Of a stretch of DNA of 64,000 nt, positions 44,854 through 53,723 are shown piece after piece (the first letter of the stretch is position 1; each line of letters opens with the position of its first letter). The DNA comes from Halobaculum sp. MBLA0147 (GTDB taxonomy: Archaea > Halobacteriota > Halobacteria > Halobacteriales > Haloferacaceae), in the NCBI RefSeq assembly GCF_041361345.1, contig NZ_JBGKAD010000001.1, forward strand, positions 930,001 through 994,000, read 5' to 3'. The position numbers and the translations under genes are program-made. The notes beneath the pieces are model-generated. The model was not told the origin of the DNA and searched no databases. It saw only the letters and a list, made by a program, of their open reading frames with translations.

Positions 44854-44973
44854 GCCGTGCAGGGACCACATCGCCTCCCGGGCACCGTCGTCGACCCACG
44901 CGGACTCCGGCGGTAGTTTTCGGGACGGATCGAATCGGCAAGCTTGATGACTGGGCCGACCGACTCGGGGGCC

Positions 44974-46071
44974 ATGGACGAGCGCGTTCGCGAGCACGCC
45001 GCAGTGATCGTCGACCACTCCACCGACGTCCAGCCGGGTGACGACGTCGTGATCCAGGCCGGGGCGGGGACGGAGGACCTCGTCGTCGCGCTCCACGAGG
45101 AACTGGGCGAGCGGAACGCCAACCCCGTCGTGTTGAACCAGCCGGGGCGTGCGCGACGAGCGTTCGCACTCGCGGCCGACCCCGAGGAGTTGGTACTCCC
45201 GGACCACACGGCCGCGCTGATGGAGGCGGCGGACGTGGTGATCGGGATCCGTGGGTCGGCGAACCAACACGAGTCCGCGGACGTGCCACCCGAACAGCAG
45301 GTGGCGCTCCAGAAGCTCCGGAAACCCGTTCAGGAGGCGGTCCTCGACACGCGGTGGGTCGGGACGCAGTACCCACACCCCGGCACCGCACAGAAGGCGG
45401 AGATGTCCACGCCGGCCTACGAGGAGTTCGTCTACGACGCCGTCACGAGAGACTGGGACGAACAGCGCGCCCTCCAGGAACAGATGGTCGAGATCCTCGA
45501 CCCGGCCGAGGAGGTGCGGATCGTCTCCGGCTCCGAGACGGACCTGACGATGTCCGTCGACGGCACCGTCACGATCAACGACTACGCCGAGCACAATCTC
45601 CCCGGCGGCGAGGTGTTCACCGCCCCCGTCCCCGACTCCGTCGAGGGGACGGTCCTGTTCGACAAGCCGGTGATCACCCGTGGCCGCGAGGTGACCGACG
45701 CGCGGCTCACCTTCGAGGACGGCGAGGTCGTCGACTTCGCGGCCGGCCAAAACGAGGACGCACTCGCAGCGACCCTGGAGGCCGACGAGGGTGCGAGCCG
45801 ACTCGGCGAGTTGGGGATCGGGATGAACCGCGACATCGACCGGTTCACCTACAACATGCTGTTCGACGAGAAGATGGGCGACACCGTCCACCTCGCGCTG
45901 GGGCGTGCCTACGAGGACAACGTGCCCGAAGAGTCGGACGTGGAACGCAACGAGTCCGCGATCCACGTCGACATGATCGTCGACATGAGCGAGGACTCCC
46001 GGATCGAGGTCGACGGCGAGGTCGTCCAACGCGACGGCACCTTCCGGTTCGAGGACGACTTCGAGGCCTGA
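44974..46071 (+). CDS. M29-type metalloaminopeptidase
   Basis: 365 residues from the ATG at 44974 (MDERVREHAAVIVDHSTDVQ), the family start; an ATG at 44947 is nine codons upstream in frame. It belongs to the thermophilic aminopeptidase T/AmpS family. Visible segments: PGDDVVIQAGAGTEDLVVAL, EVRIVSGSETDLTMSVDG, NLPGGEVFTAPV with a substrate or metal-binding Glu, and GELGIGMNRDIDRFTYNML with DEKMGDTVHLALG (likely His/Asp/Glu ligands). It would release N-terminal residues from peptides in the cytoplasm. The gene is stand-alone between the MITE-like element and the convergent oxidoreductase. Confidence 0.88.
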   Translation: MDERVREHAAVIVDHSTDVQPGDDVVIQAGAGTEDLVVALHEELGERNANPVVLNQPGRARRAFALAADPEELVLPDHTAALMEAADVVIGIRGSANQHESADVPPEQQVALQKLRKPVQEAVLDTRWVGTQYPHPGTAQKAEMSTPAYEEFVYDAVTRDWDEQRALQEQMVEILDPAEEVRIVSGSETDLTMSVDGTVTINDYAEHNLPGGEVFTAPVPDSVEGTVLFDKPVITRGREVTDARLTFEDGEVVDFAAGQNEDALAATLEADEGASRLGELGIGMNRDIDRFTYNMLFDEKMGDTVHLALGRAYEDNVPEESDVERNESAIHVDMIVDMSEDSRIEVDGEVVQRDGTFRFEDDFEA

Positions 46072-46132
46072 TCGGGGCGGGCGTTCGGGTCACCGGGCCC
46101 CGTCTCGATCAGTGCGACGCGATCCAGCCGAC

Positions 46133-47200
46133 TCACTCCCGCAGCGACACCGCCTCGCCGCGCTCGGCGGAGCGGTAGATCGCGTCCACGACGCGCTGGA
46201 CCGTCAGCGCCTGCTCGACGGTGTTGCGCTCGGGCGGCTCGCCGGCCCGCACCGCCGCGAGGAACGCCTCCTGTTCGGCGCGGTGCGGGTCGTCGTCGCG
46301 CGTCTCCACCGTCGTGTCCGCGAGGTGGTGGCCACCCGCCGTGCTCGCGTCGTACAGCGTCAACTCGCCGGCCGCTTTGTCGAAGCGCGCGCCGCCGTCC
46401 GTCCCGCGGACGTGGAACGTCTGGTCCGGCTCCCGGTTGCTCGCCCACGCCGTCTCCAACGAGATCGTCCGGCCGTCCGCGAGCCGGACGAACGCCGACG
46501 CCGAGTCCTCCACGTCGAACTCGTCGGCGCCGTCCTCGCCCCACATGTGGAGGTAGGCGTAGTCGTCGCGCCCCCCGAACTCCGAGCGGGTCACGGCCGA
46601 CACCTCGACCACCTCGGGGAACCCGTGCAGCGACAGGGCGAGGTCGACGGCGTGGACACCCAGGTCGATCACCGCGCCGCCGCCGGCGACCGCCGCCTCG
46701 GTGAACCACGTCCCGCGGCCCGGCACCCCGCGCCGCCGGAGGTAGTTCGCCTCGACGTGGCGCACCTCGCCGAGGTCGCCGTCGTCGATCCGGTGTTGGA
46801 GCACCTCGACCGGCGGGGCGAACCGCGTGTGGAAGCCGACCGTGAGGAAGCCGGGTGCCTCGGCAGCGGCCTCCGCGATCCGTTCGGCACTGTCGAGCGT
46901 GTGTGCCAGCGGCTTCTCGACGAGCACGTCACAGCCGGCCTCCAGCGCGCCGACGGCGTACTCCTCGTGGAAGCGGTTCGGCGTCGTCACGAGCACCGCG
47001 TCCACGCGGTCGTACAACGCGGCGGCGTCCCCGACCGTCTCGACGCCGAACGCCTCGGCGAAGGAGTCACGTGCCGCCTCGTCGACGTCCATTCCGACCG
47101 CGAGCGTCGCGTCCGTCTCGACGAGTCGCTCGGCGTGGAACTGCGCGATCCCACCCAGGCCGACGATCCCGACTCGAACCGCCGTCTCGTCCGATTGCAC
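46133..47200 (-). CDS. Gfo/Idh/MocA-family oxidoreductase
   Basis: 355 residues from the GTG at 47200 (MQSDETAVRVGIVGLGGIAQ); the open frame continues upstream without coding character. The N-terminal Rossmann motif is VGIVGLGGIAQFHAERLV, then the EKPLAHTLDSAERIAEAA motif that includes the conserved E-K-P. The C-terminal domain begins at VGFHTRFAPPVEVL and GVHAVDLALSLHG. Such enzymes oxidise or reduce sugars or inositols with NAD(P); the substrate is not deducible. No sugar genes are adjacent. It is convergent with the aminopeptidase and divergent from sdhC. Confidence 0.9.
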   Translation of the reverse strand: MQSDETAVRVGIVGLGGIAQFHAERLVETDATLAVGMDVDEAARDSFAEAFGVETVGDAAALYDRVDAVLVTTPNRFHEEYAVGALEAGCDVLVEKPLAHTLDSAERIAEAAAEAPGFLTVGFHTRFAPPVEVLQHRIDDGDLGEVRHVEANYLRRRGVPGRGTWFTEAAVAGGGAVIDLGVHAVDLALSLHGFPEVVEVSAVTRSEFGGRDDYAYLHMWGEDGADEFDVEDSASAFVRLADGRTISLETAWASNREPDQTFHVRGTDGGARFDKAAGELTLYDASTAGGHHLADTTVETRDDDPHRAEQEAFLAAVRAGEPPERNTVEQALTVQRVVDAIYRSAERGEAVSLRE

Positions 47201-47311
47201 ACCCGAACGTTCACGCCCCGTGGTGTCAACGTTCCGGCGCGCGACGGGTGATCCCCGAGCGTGGCGGGTGTGTCGACCCTGCGTGTGACCGCCGTGTCGA
47301 CCGCACGCGAA

Positions 47312-47320
47312 ACTACTAAG
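47312..47320 (+). promoter_or_regulatory. TATA-like element of the sdhCDB operon
   Basis: ACTACTAAG ends 28 bp before the sdhC ATG (47348), in line with the spacing of other leaderless haloarchaeal promoters. It is the lowest-GC site in the gap between the divergent oxidoreductase and sdhC. Confidence 0.5.
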
Positions 47321-47347
47321 CCCGGAGGAACCCGAGTCCAGGTTACC

Positions 47348-47740
47348 ATGAGTCAGTCGTACGAACGGGGACTCGTGGAGGACTTCGGGCGGTGGCGCGA
47401 GTTCTCCGCGGGGATGTGGGCCTGGGTGTTCCACAAGTTCACGGGCTGGGTGCTCGTGGGCTACCTCTTCACCCACATCGCCGTTCTCAGCACTGCACTC
47501 CAGAGTCCGGAGGCGTACACCACCACGATCCGGACCCTGGAGGGACTGCTCTTCGTCCGGCTGCTCGAGATCGGACTGCTGGCGGTGGCCGTGTTCCACA
47601 TCCTCAACGGCCTCCGGCTGCTCGTCACCGACCTCGGCATCGGACTGGAGTCACAGGACAAGGCCTTCTACGCCTCGTTGGGACTCACCGGCGCGATCGT
47701 CGTCGCCTCCGTCCCGACGTTCCTCGCGGGGGTGTTCTAG
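47348..47740 (+). CDS. sdhC: Succinate dehydrogenase cytochrome b subunit
   Basis: 130 residues. It anchors succinate dehydrogenase and holds heme b with the other membrane subunit. Three hydrophobic helices are seen: [21 protein letters not shown] (the H in this helix is a heme-ligand candidate), [21 protein letters not shown] and [18 protein letters not shown]. It is the first gene of sdhCDB, one base before sdhD. Confidence 0.92.
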   Translation: MSQSYERGLVEDFGRWREFSAGMWAWVFHKFTGWVLVGYLFTHIAVLSTALQSPEAYTTTIRTLEGLLFVRLLEIGLLAVAVFHILNGLRLLVTDLGIGLESQDKAFYASLGLTGAIVVASVPTFLAGVF

Positions 47741-47741
47741 C

Positions 47742-48113
47742 GTGAGCGAGCGCTACTCCTCGTTCGAGCGCGGCGGCCGCCGGTGGCTCTGGCAGCGCAT
47801 CACGGCGGCGTTCCTCGTCGTGGTGTTGGCGTTCCACTTCTTCCTCCTCCACTTCGTCAACCACGCCGCCGAGGTCACCTTCGCCGCCTCCAGCGCCCGG
47901 ATGAGCACCTGGACCTACTACTCGCTGATGGTGCTGTTCCTGCTGACGGCGACGTTCCACGGGGTCAACGGGGTGTACAACGCGCTGATCAACCAGGGGC
48001 TCTCCGGCCGCCGCCGGCAGGCGGTGAAGTGGACGCTGATCGCCGCCAGCGCGGTGTTGATCGTCCAAGGAGTCCGCACCGCGAACGAGTGGGCCGGAAT
48101 CTCGCTGATCTGA
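47742..48113 (+). CDS. sdhD: Succinate dehydrogenase membrane anchor subunit
   Basis: 123 residues, GTG start one base after sdhC. Three membrane helices are clear: WQRITAAFLVVVLAFHFFLLH, YYSLMVLFLLTATFHGVNGVY, and VKWTLIAASAVLIVQGV. It pairs with SdhC in the membrane domain of complex II and contributes quinone-binding residues. It runs directly into sdhB after six bases. Confidence 0.9.
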   Translation: MSERYSSFERGGRRWLWQRITAAFLVVVLAFHFFLLHFVNHAAEVTFAASSARMSTWTYYSLMVLFLLTATFHGVNGVYNALINQGLSGRRRQAVKWTLIAASAVLIVQGVRTANEWAGISLI

Positions 48114-48119
48114 CGACAC

Positions 48120-48995
48120 ATGAGCACGCAAGTTCCAGACTCACAGACGCAGACGGAGACCGAGACCGAGACCGAAGAGACGCCGGGCGACAGAGCGCGG
48201 GCCCGCCGCGACGCCGCCCGCGAGGACCGGGCACAGAAGGAGGCCGCCGAGGAGTCCCTCGAGGACGAGGAGACGGTCCACCTGAAGGTGTTCCGCTACG
48301 ATCCCGAGGTGGAGGGGAAGATGGAGCCGCGGTTCGACGACTTCCACGTTCCCTTCGAGAAGGGGATGACAGTCCTCGACGCCCTGATCTACGCCCGCGA
48401 TACCTACGACGCCTCGCTCACCTTCCGACACTCCTGTCGGCAGGCGATCTGTGGCTCCGACGCGCTGTTCGTCAACGGCAAACAGCGACTCGGCTGTAAG
48501 ACGCAGCTGTCCGAGTTGGCGGACCCGGTCCGCGTCGAGCCGCTGCCGCACGCGGAGGTGCGCAAGGACCTGGTCGTGGACATGAGTCACTTCTACGACC
48601 AGATGGAGGCCGTCGAGCCGTACTTCCAGACCGACGAGACGCCGGACGGCGAGTTGGAGGAACAGCGCCAGACCCGCGAGAACCGCGAGAAGATCAAGAT
48701 GTCCACGCGGTGTATCTGGTGTGGCGCGTGTATGTCTTCGTGTAACATCGCCGCCGGCAACAACGAGTACCTCGGGCCCGCCGCGATCAACAAGGCCTAC
48801 CGGTTCGCGATGGACGAACGGGAAGGCGAGGACATGCAGCAACACCGCCTGAACATCATCGAACAGGAGAACGGCGTCTGGCGCTGTCAGACCCAGTTCT
48901 CCTGTACCGAGGTGTGTCCGAAGGACATCCCGCTGACCGAACACATCCAGGAGCTGAAGCGGGAGGCGGTGAAGAACAACCTGAAGTTCTGGTGA
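48120..48995 (+). CDS. sdhB: Succinate dehydrogenase iron-sulfur subunit
   Basis: 291 residues. It carries electrons from the flavin to quinone. The N-terminal ~45 residues are a polar, Glu/Arg/Ala-rich haloarchaeal extension. The [2Fe-2S] domain has RHSCRQAICGSDAL and GKQRLGCKT; the C-terminal domain has CIWCGACMSSCN and CQTQFSCTEVCPKDI for the 4Fe-4S and 3Fe-4S clusters. sdhA, the usual next gene, is ~1.25 kb downstream, separated by inserted genes. Confidence 0.95.
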   Translation: MSTQVPDSQTQTETETETEETPGDRARARRDAAREDRAQKEAAEESLEDEETVHLKVFRYDPEVEGKMEPRFDDFHVPFEKGMTVLDALIYARDTYDASLTFRHSCRQAICGSDALFVNGKQRLGCKTQLSELADPVRVEPLPHAEVRKDLVVDMSHFYDQMEAVEPYFQTDETPDGELEEQRQTRENREKIKMSTRCIWCGACMSSCNIAAGNNEYLGPAAINKAYRFAMDEREGEDMQQHRLNIIEQENGVWRCQTQFSCTEVCPKDIPLTEHIQELKREAVKNNLKFW

Positions 48996-49120
48996 GTAGG
49001 CGGTAGTGGGCGTCGTATCGAACGGCTTCACCGGACGCGCGGCCGACTGCGAGTTCTCTCGTTCCGATGCACTCCGAGGGAGTCGGAATCATTTTCTGTG
49101 ATCGGCAGTCACGTGCGAGT

Positions 49121-49345
49121 ATGGCGGCGAGTGAACGGCGCATCGCGAACGTCAGAGACGTGGTCACTGGCGGAACCGTACTGATGCTGGCCGTCATCAT
49201 CCTTGACGTGTACGCGCCGAGTCTGTTATCCGTCACCGGACTCTCGCTCGAACTCGTCCAGTTTAGAGTCCTGCTGTTCGTGAGCGTCGCCGTGCTCGTT
49301 CTCAACGCAGTCCTCCTCGCTCGAACTCGGCGAGATCGTTCGTGA
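49121..49345 (+). CDS. Small two-helix membrane protein, 74 residues
   Basis: 74 residues from the ATG at 49121 (MAASERRIANVRDVVTGGTV). Two hydrophobic helices (VLMLAVIILDVYAPSLLSVTG and FRVLLFVSVAVLVLNAVLLA) and a short RTRRDRS tail are visible. No family is recognised. Its last ~120 bp overlap, antisense, the end of the wHTH-membrane gene. One of the two 3' ends may be spurious, though both contain plausible coding. It sits ~125 bp past sdhB. Confidence 0.45.
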   Translation: MAASERRIANVRDVVTGGTVLMLAVIILDVYAPSLLSVTGLSLELVQFRVLLFVSVAVLVLNAVLLARTRRDRS

Positions 49346-49939
49346 ATCGCCCGCTGGTGGTCGTTCCGCAACGCGCTCACGGGTTCGAGTCGACCGGTGT
49401 CCGTCCGTCTCGTCCGCCGTCGAACCGACACCCCGCAGACGCGACGTGATCTCTCCGTCGGGTGCCAGTTCTGCCAACACCGCGAAGATCAGGGTCAGAA
49501 CGACCACGAACCCGGCACCAGCGAGGAACAGGTACGCGACGAGTGAGACCCCGAGCCGACTGGCGACGTCGACGAACAGACCGAACAGGCCGATGAGCAG
49601 TATGCCGACGGAGACGTAGAACCCCGCGACGGCGAGGGAATCACGGTTGCTGGGTCGGCTGTCGCGAGTGGCGACCCGCTCTCGGGTCGTGTGATACTCT
49701 CGCGCAGTTCGAAAGCCTCGCGACGTGAGTTCGTACTCGCCAGGGGCCGTCTCGGCGACGAGGCCCTCTCTCAACAAGTACTCGAAGGCGTCGTGGACTT
49801 CTTTGGTCGTCGGACCGCCGTTCCCCTCAGCGTACTCGCCGACGAGCAGGTCGAGTTCCGCAGGGTGATACTCGGACTGGTCGGAGACGTAACAGCCGAG
49901 CAAGACCCGGACCCACAGAGGCTGCTCGAACCGAGACAC
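49226..49939 (-). CDS. Winged-helix protein with two membrane helices
   Basis: 237 residues from the GTG at 49939 (MSRFEQPLWVRVLLGCYVSD); a minus-strand GGGATAAACAG lies 22-32 bp upstream (49961-49971), so a leaderless start is favoured over the TTG at 50020. Residues ~20-95 form a winged-helix unit (PTTKEVHDAFEYLLREGLVAE, then GEYELTSRGFRTAREYH). TM helices follow at about 115-135 and 145-170 (LAVAGFYVSVGILLIGLFGLF, LVAYLFLAGAGFVVVLTLIFA). The last ~45 residues are polar, antisense to the small membrane ORF. It may be a membrane-attached transcription regulator. It interrupts the sdhCDB-sdhA order. Confidence 0.72.
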   Translation of the reverse strand: MSRFEQPLWVRVLLGCYVSDQSEYHPAELDLLVGEYAEGNGGPTTKEVHDAFEYLLREGLVAETAPGEYELTSRGFRTAREYHTTRERVATRDSRPSNRDSLAVAGFYVSVGILLIGLFGLFVDVASRLGVSLVAYLFLAGAGFVVVLTLIFAVLAELAPDGEITSRLRGVGSTADETDGHRSTRTRERVAERPPAGDSRTISPSSSEEDCVENEHGDAHEQQDSKLDEFERESGDG

Positions 49940-50241
49940 AGACTGAAAAATCAACCTCTTCTGTTTATCCCTTTCGTAACTAGTCGAGTAGGCTTCGGGT
50001 TCTCGATCGAACAGTTGCAACAGTGTCGGTCACAGACAGTCTCACTCGGAGAGATTGTCCAGACCGCGACCGAGCGGGCGATCACGGTCGAGCGAGACGA
50101 GACCGGGGACCCGAGTCTCACCATCGACACCGACAGAGTGTGAGTCGGATTCGGGACGGATCTCGAGTCGATACTCCGACGGACTGGTGAGAGAGTGACC
50201 CTCAAGTACCAGCAGTTCCTACCCGACGTAGAACCAACTCT
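49940..50241. other. 302-bp region upstream of sdhA
   Basis: The gap contains the minus-strand TATA of the wHTH gene (49961-49971) and a stretch (about 50037-50143) with coding-like composition on the plus strand that ends TVSLGEIVQTATERAITVER...DTDRV before a TGA but has no start codon, so it is probably a gene remnant. The sdhA start at 50242 follows CTCAAGTACC (50200-50209), a possible promoter element. Confidence 0.4.
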
Positions 50242-52086
50242 ATGTACGAACACGACGTGATCGTGGTCGGTGCGGGTGGCGCGGGACTCCGCGCGGCCAT
50301 CGCCGCCCAGGAGGAGGGCGCGGACGTGGCTATCGTCTCGAAGCTCCACCCGGTCCGGTCACACACCGGCGCGGCGGAGGGCGGGATCAACGCCGCCCTG
50401 CGCGACGCCGACTCGTGGGAGGACCACGCGTACGACACGATGAAGGGGTCGGACTACCTCGGCGACGCCCCCGCCATCGAGACACTCACCCAGGAGAGCC
50501 CCGAAGAGGTCATCCAGCTGGAGCACTGGGGGATGGCGTTCTCCCGCGACGACGACGGACGCGTCTCCCAGCGACCGTTCGGCGGCCTCTCGTTCCCGCG
50601 GACGACGTACGCCGGTGCAGAGACCGGCCACCAGTTGCTCCACACGATGTACGAGCAGCTCGTCAAGCGCGGGATCGAGGTGTACGACGAGTGGTACGTG
50701 ATGGACCTGGCGGTCACCGACGAGGAGCGACCGGAGGACCGCGAGTGTCACGGCGTCGTCGGTTACGACATCCAGACGGGCGAGATCTCCGGGTTCCAGG
50801 CGAACGACGGCGTGATCCTCGCGACCGGCGGGCTCGGACAGGTGTACGACCACACGACGAACGCGGTCGCGAACACCGGCGACGGCGTGGCGATGGCGTA
50901 CCGCGCCGGCGTCCCCATCGAGGACATGGAGTTCATCCAGTTCCACCCGACGACGCTCCCGTCGACGGGCGTGCTCATCACGGAGGGGGTCCGCGGCGAG
51001 GGTGGGATCCTCTACAACGAGGACGGCGAGCGGTTCATGTTCGAACACGGCTACGCCAACAACGACGGCGAGTTGGCGTCTCGCGACGTGGTTTCGCGGG
51101 CGGAGTTGACGGAGGTCAACGAGGGCCGCGGAATCGACGACGAGTACGTCCACCTCGACATGCGTCACCTCGGGGAAGACCGGATCGTCGACCGCCTGGA
51201 GAACATCGTCCACCTCTCGAAGGACTTCGAGGGCGTCGATCCGTTGGAGGAGCCGATGCCGGTCAAGCCCGGGCAACACTACGCGATGGGCGGCATCGAG
51301 ACGAACGAGCACGGCGAGACGTGTGTGAGTGGGCTGTACGCGGCCGGCGAGTGTGCGTGTGCGTCCGTCCACGGCTCGAACCGACTCGGCGGCAACGCCC
51401 TGCCGGAGTTGATCGTCTTCGGGAAGATGGCGGGGTACCACGCCGCCGGCAAGGAGATGGGCGAGGCGGAGATCGAGACGGGCCAGCGCGGCGACTACGA
51501 GGTCGGCGAGTTGGAGCCGGGCGTCGAGATCGGCGACGTGCAGCCCGCGGGTGACGCCGTCGCGGACGGCGGGGTCGCCGCCGGGACCGCCGGCGCGGCA
51601 CCCGACGACGTGGTCCAGCAGGCCGTCGAACGCCAGCGCGGCCGCGTCGAGAAGCTGTTGAACCGCGAGGAGGGGATCGGTCATTCGGCGGTGCGCGACG
51701 AGATCCAGGAGACGATGACGGAGTACGTCAACGTCTTCCGCGAGGAGAGTGGCCTCGAACAGGCGCTGGCGGAGATCCGTGCGGCCCGCGAGCGCTACCG
51801 CGACGTGAAGGTCTCGGACCCCTCGCGGACGTTCAACACGGACCTGATCCACACCATCGAGACGCGCAACATCATCGACCTCGCGGAGGCGATCACGCTG
51901 GGCGCGCTGGCTCGCGACGAGTTCCGTGGCGCCCACTGGCGCAAGGAGCACCAGGAGCGGAAGGACGACAGCTGGCTCAAGCACACGATGCTGTCGTGGA
52001 ACGACGGCGAGCCGGAGCTGTGGTACCGACCGGTCGTCCTCGAGGGCGAGAACAAGGAGTACGAGCCGAAGGTTCGCTCGTACTGA
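50242..52086 (+). CDS. sdhA: Succinate dehydrogenase flavoprotein subunit
   Basis: 614 residues (MYEHDVIVVGAGGAGLRAAI). It oxidises succinate to fumarate, linking the TCA cycle to the respiratory chain. FAD-binding G10AGGAG15 and H41 (VRSHTGAAEGG) as the covalent-FAD histidine are present. Substrate-site segments QFHPTTLPSTGVLITEGVRG and HGSNRLGGNALPELIVFG match the family. A C-terminal helical domain ends with PELWYRPVVLEGENKEYEPK. It stands alone, separated from sdhCDB by the inserted genes, so it must have its own promoter. Confidence 0.96.
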   Translation: MYEHDVIVVGAGGAGLRAAIAAQEEGADVAIVSKLHPVRSHTGAAEGGINAALRDADSWEDHAYDTMKGSDYLGDAPAIETLTQESPEEVIQLEHWGMAFSRDDDGRVSQRPFGGLSFPRTTYAGAETGHQLLHTMYEQLVKRGIEVYDEWYVMDLAVTDEERPEDRECHGVVGYDIQTGEISGFQANDGVILATGGLGQVYDHTTNAVANTGDGVAMAYRAGVPIEDMEFIQFHPTTLPSTGVLITEGVRGEGGILYNEDGERFMFEHGYANNDGELASRDVVSRAELTEVNEGRGIDDEYVHLDMRHLGEDRIVDRLENIVHLSKDFEGVDPLEEPMPVKPGQHYAMGGIETNEHGETCVSGLYAAGECACASVHGSNRLGGNALPELIVFGKMAGYHAAGKEMGEAEIETGQRGDYEVGELEPGVEIGDVQPAGDAVADGGVAAGTAGAAPDDVVQQAVERQRGRVEKLLNREEGIGHSAVRDEIQETMTEYVNVFREESGLEQALAEIRAARERYRDVKVSDPSRTFNTDLIHTIETRNIIDLAEAITLGALARDEFRGAHWRKEHQERKDDSWLKHTMLSWNDGEPELWYRPVVLEGENKEYEPKVRSY

Positions 52087-52252
52087 ACCGTCGTAGCGGC
52101 CCCCTCTCTACACGCTTTCGCGAAGTCGGTCTCGAACGCCGAGCGTCGCGGCTCGACGGCCCGGTGTCCGAGACGGGTCCCGATCGACGGCGGGCACGGC
52201 GGTCGCTCTGGTGACCCGATCTGTCGGAGAGAGACGGCGAGAGAGTGGTCGG

Positions 52253-53002
52253 TTACTCGTCGTCGGCGTCGTCGGCGCCCAACTCCAGGCCCTCGATCCG
52301 CGTCGCGATCTCGTCTTCGGTCAACGCGGTGTACCCCTCTGCGACGCTCACGGTCGCGGCCGAGAGCCCGCTCGCGGTGACTGGCTCGTCGTCGTCGGTC
52401 GCCTGCGCGAGCGCCTCGATCGCCAGCGTGAGACCGTCTTCGAGGCTCAACTCCTCGCTCCAGTTGTCCTCGAGGAACTCCTGGATGTCGCCGCGGTCGC
52501 CGCCGATGGCGGTCGCCTTCCACTCGCGGGGCGTCCCGGAGGGGTCGGCGCCGAACAGGCGCGGCGTGCCGTCGTCGATGCCGCCGATCAGGAGTGCGGC
52601 GCCGTACGGCCGCGTGCCGCCGCGCTGGGTGTTCTCCTGGATGTGGTCGGTGACGTACTTCGCCAGCGTCTCGACGCCGACCGGCTCGCCGTAGCGCAGT
52701 CGGTCACCCTGGGCCATCCGGCGGGCGAAGTCGATCAACTGACGCGCGTCGGCGACGTGGCCGGCGTTCGTCGTGCCGAGGTGGTCGTCGAGCTTGTGGA
52801 GCTTCTCGATGCTCTCGTCGACCATCAGCGGCGAGGAGGCCTGCGCTCGCGCCGCGAGCGCGATCCCGTCCTGCGTGCGGACGCCGACGGACGGCGCGCC
52901 ACGCGAGACGGCCTCGCGAGCGTACTCGACCTGGTAGATCCGGCCGTCCGGCGAGAACAGCGAGGTCCCGCGGTCGTACGCCTGCTGGTCGTTCCCCCTC
53001 AT
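52253..53002 (-). CDS. psmA: Proteasome subunit alpha
   Basis: 249 residues (MRGNDQQAYDRGTSLFSPDGRIYQVEYAREAV). The DRGTSLFSPDGR and YQVEYAREAV segments are the alpha-subunit N-terminal signature; alpha subunits form the gated outer rings of the 20S proteasome and contact PAN/Cdc48 ATPases. The core has GVRTQDGIALAARAQASSPL and DARQLIDFARRMAQGDRLRYG. It ends in an acidic tail. The beta subunit is not in the window. A minus-strand CTTTTTCC at 53065-53072 may be its TATA. Confidence 0.94.
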   Translation of the reverse strand: MRGNDQQAYDRGTSLFSPDGRIYQVEYAREAVSRGAPSVGVRTQDGIALAARAQASSPLMVDESIEKLHKLDDHLGTTNAGHVADARQLIDFARRMAQGDRLRYGEPVGVETLAKYVTDHIQENTQRGGTRPYGAALLIGGIDDGTPRLFGADPSGTPREWKATAIGGDRGDIQEFLEDNWSEELSLEDGLTLAIEALAQATDDDEPVTASGLSAATVSVAEGYTALTEDEIATRIEGLELGADDADDE

Positions 53003-53151
53003 CGCGCACCTCCGGTCCGAGTCGTCGTGTGGTGGCTCATCGAACTCCGGTAGGGGGTCTGGCGGGAAAAAGCCTCCCTAAAGCGACGCTTAGTTCCGTC
53101 GTCGGTGGACGGGTGGGCGCGTGTTGCCGGTAGTCGACCCGTCTCCCGACT

Positions 53152-53721
53152 TCACCCCTCGTCGTCGCGCACGTACTCGACCACGTCGAAGGCGTCGTAC
53201 GACGCCCGACTCGTCTCGCGCCACGCGTCGCGGTTCCACGCGGGGAACTCGGTGTCGCCCGCGTAGCTGTCTTCGAGTTCCGTCCTGACGAGCCGGTCGA
53301 CGATCGGGAGCGACTGCTCGTACACCGTCGCGCCGCCGGCGACGAAGATCGGACCGGTGCGGTCCGGCTCCGTCTCGATCGCACGCTCGGCGACTGCGAA
53401 CGCCGCCGGCAGCGAGTCGACGACGCGGACCGACGCCGCCACGTCCGGATCCCCGCGTGAGAGGACGACGTTCGTCCGGTCCGGGAGCGGCCCGCCGAGC
53501 CCCGCGGCGATCGACTCGTAGGTCCGGCGGCCCACCACCACCGGGTGCCCGGTGGTCGTCCGCTCGAAGTGCGCCATGTCCTCCGGCAGGTGCCACGGCA
53601 TCTCTCCGTCGCGTCCGATCACACCGTTGGCCGCCACCGCGACGATGGCGACGACCTCCGCGTCCGGTCGTGGGAGCGACTCTGTCCCCTCGTCGCGGTT
53701 CGGCTCCGGAGCGTCGCTCAT
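53152..53721 (-). CDS. folA: Dihydrofolate reductase
   Basis: 189 residues from the ATG at 53721 (MSDAPEPNRDEGTESLPRPD). DHFR core from ~residue 22: VVAIVAVAANGVIGRDGEMPWHLPEDMAHF, with the GxDGxMPW motif and the catalytic acidic residue region, then HPVVVGRRTYESI and the NADPH-binding FVAGGATVYEQSL. It regenerates tetrahydrofolate, needed by ThyA, whose gene directly precedes it with only 2 bp between. They form an operon. The first ~20 residues are an acidic haloarchaeal extension. Confidence 0.95.
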   Translation of the reverse strand: MSDAPEPNRDEGTESLPRPDAEVVAIVAVAANGVIGRDGEMPWHLPEDMAHFERTTTGHPVVVGRRTYESIAAGLGGPLPDRTNVVLSRGDPDVAASVRVVDSLPAAFAVAERAIETEPDRTGPIFVAGGATVYEQSLPIVDRLVRTELEDSYAGDTEFPAWNRDAWRETSRASYDAFDVVEYVRDDEG

Positions 53722-53723
53722 CG

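Larger units (their letters stand above)
44565..44973. other. 409-bp gap holding a MITE-like element
   Basis: The gap between the DUF2797 and aminopeptidase genes contains a 279-bp element (44575-44853) described separately, and about 120 bp of plain GC-rich sequence before the aminopeptidase. No ORF with coding character is seen. A stretch near 44795 (CTCGCTTCGCTCGCTCCTCC) is of the CTCGCTTCG-repeat kind often found between haloarchaeal genes. Confidence 0.5.

Noticed and set aside
50021-50143. Possible small plus-strand gene before sdhA
   Set aside because: Coding-like but with no ATG, GTG or TTG start; best treated as a remnant.
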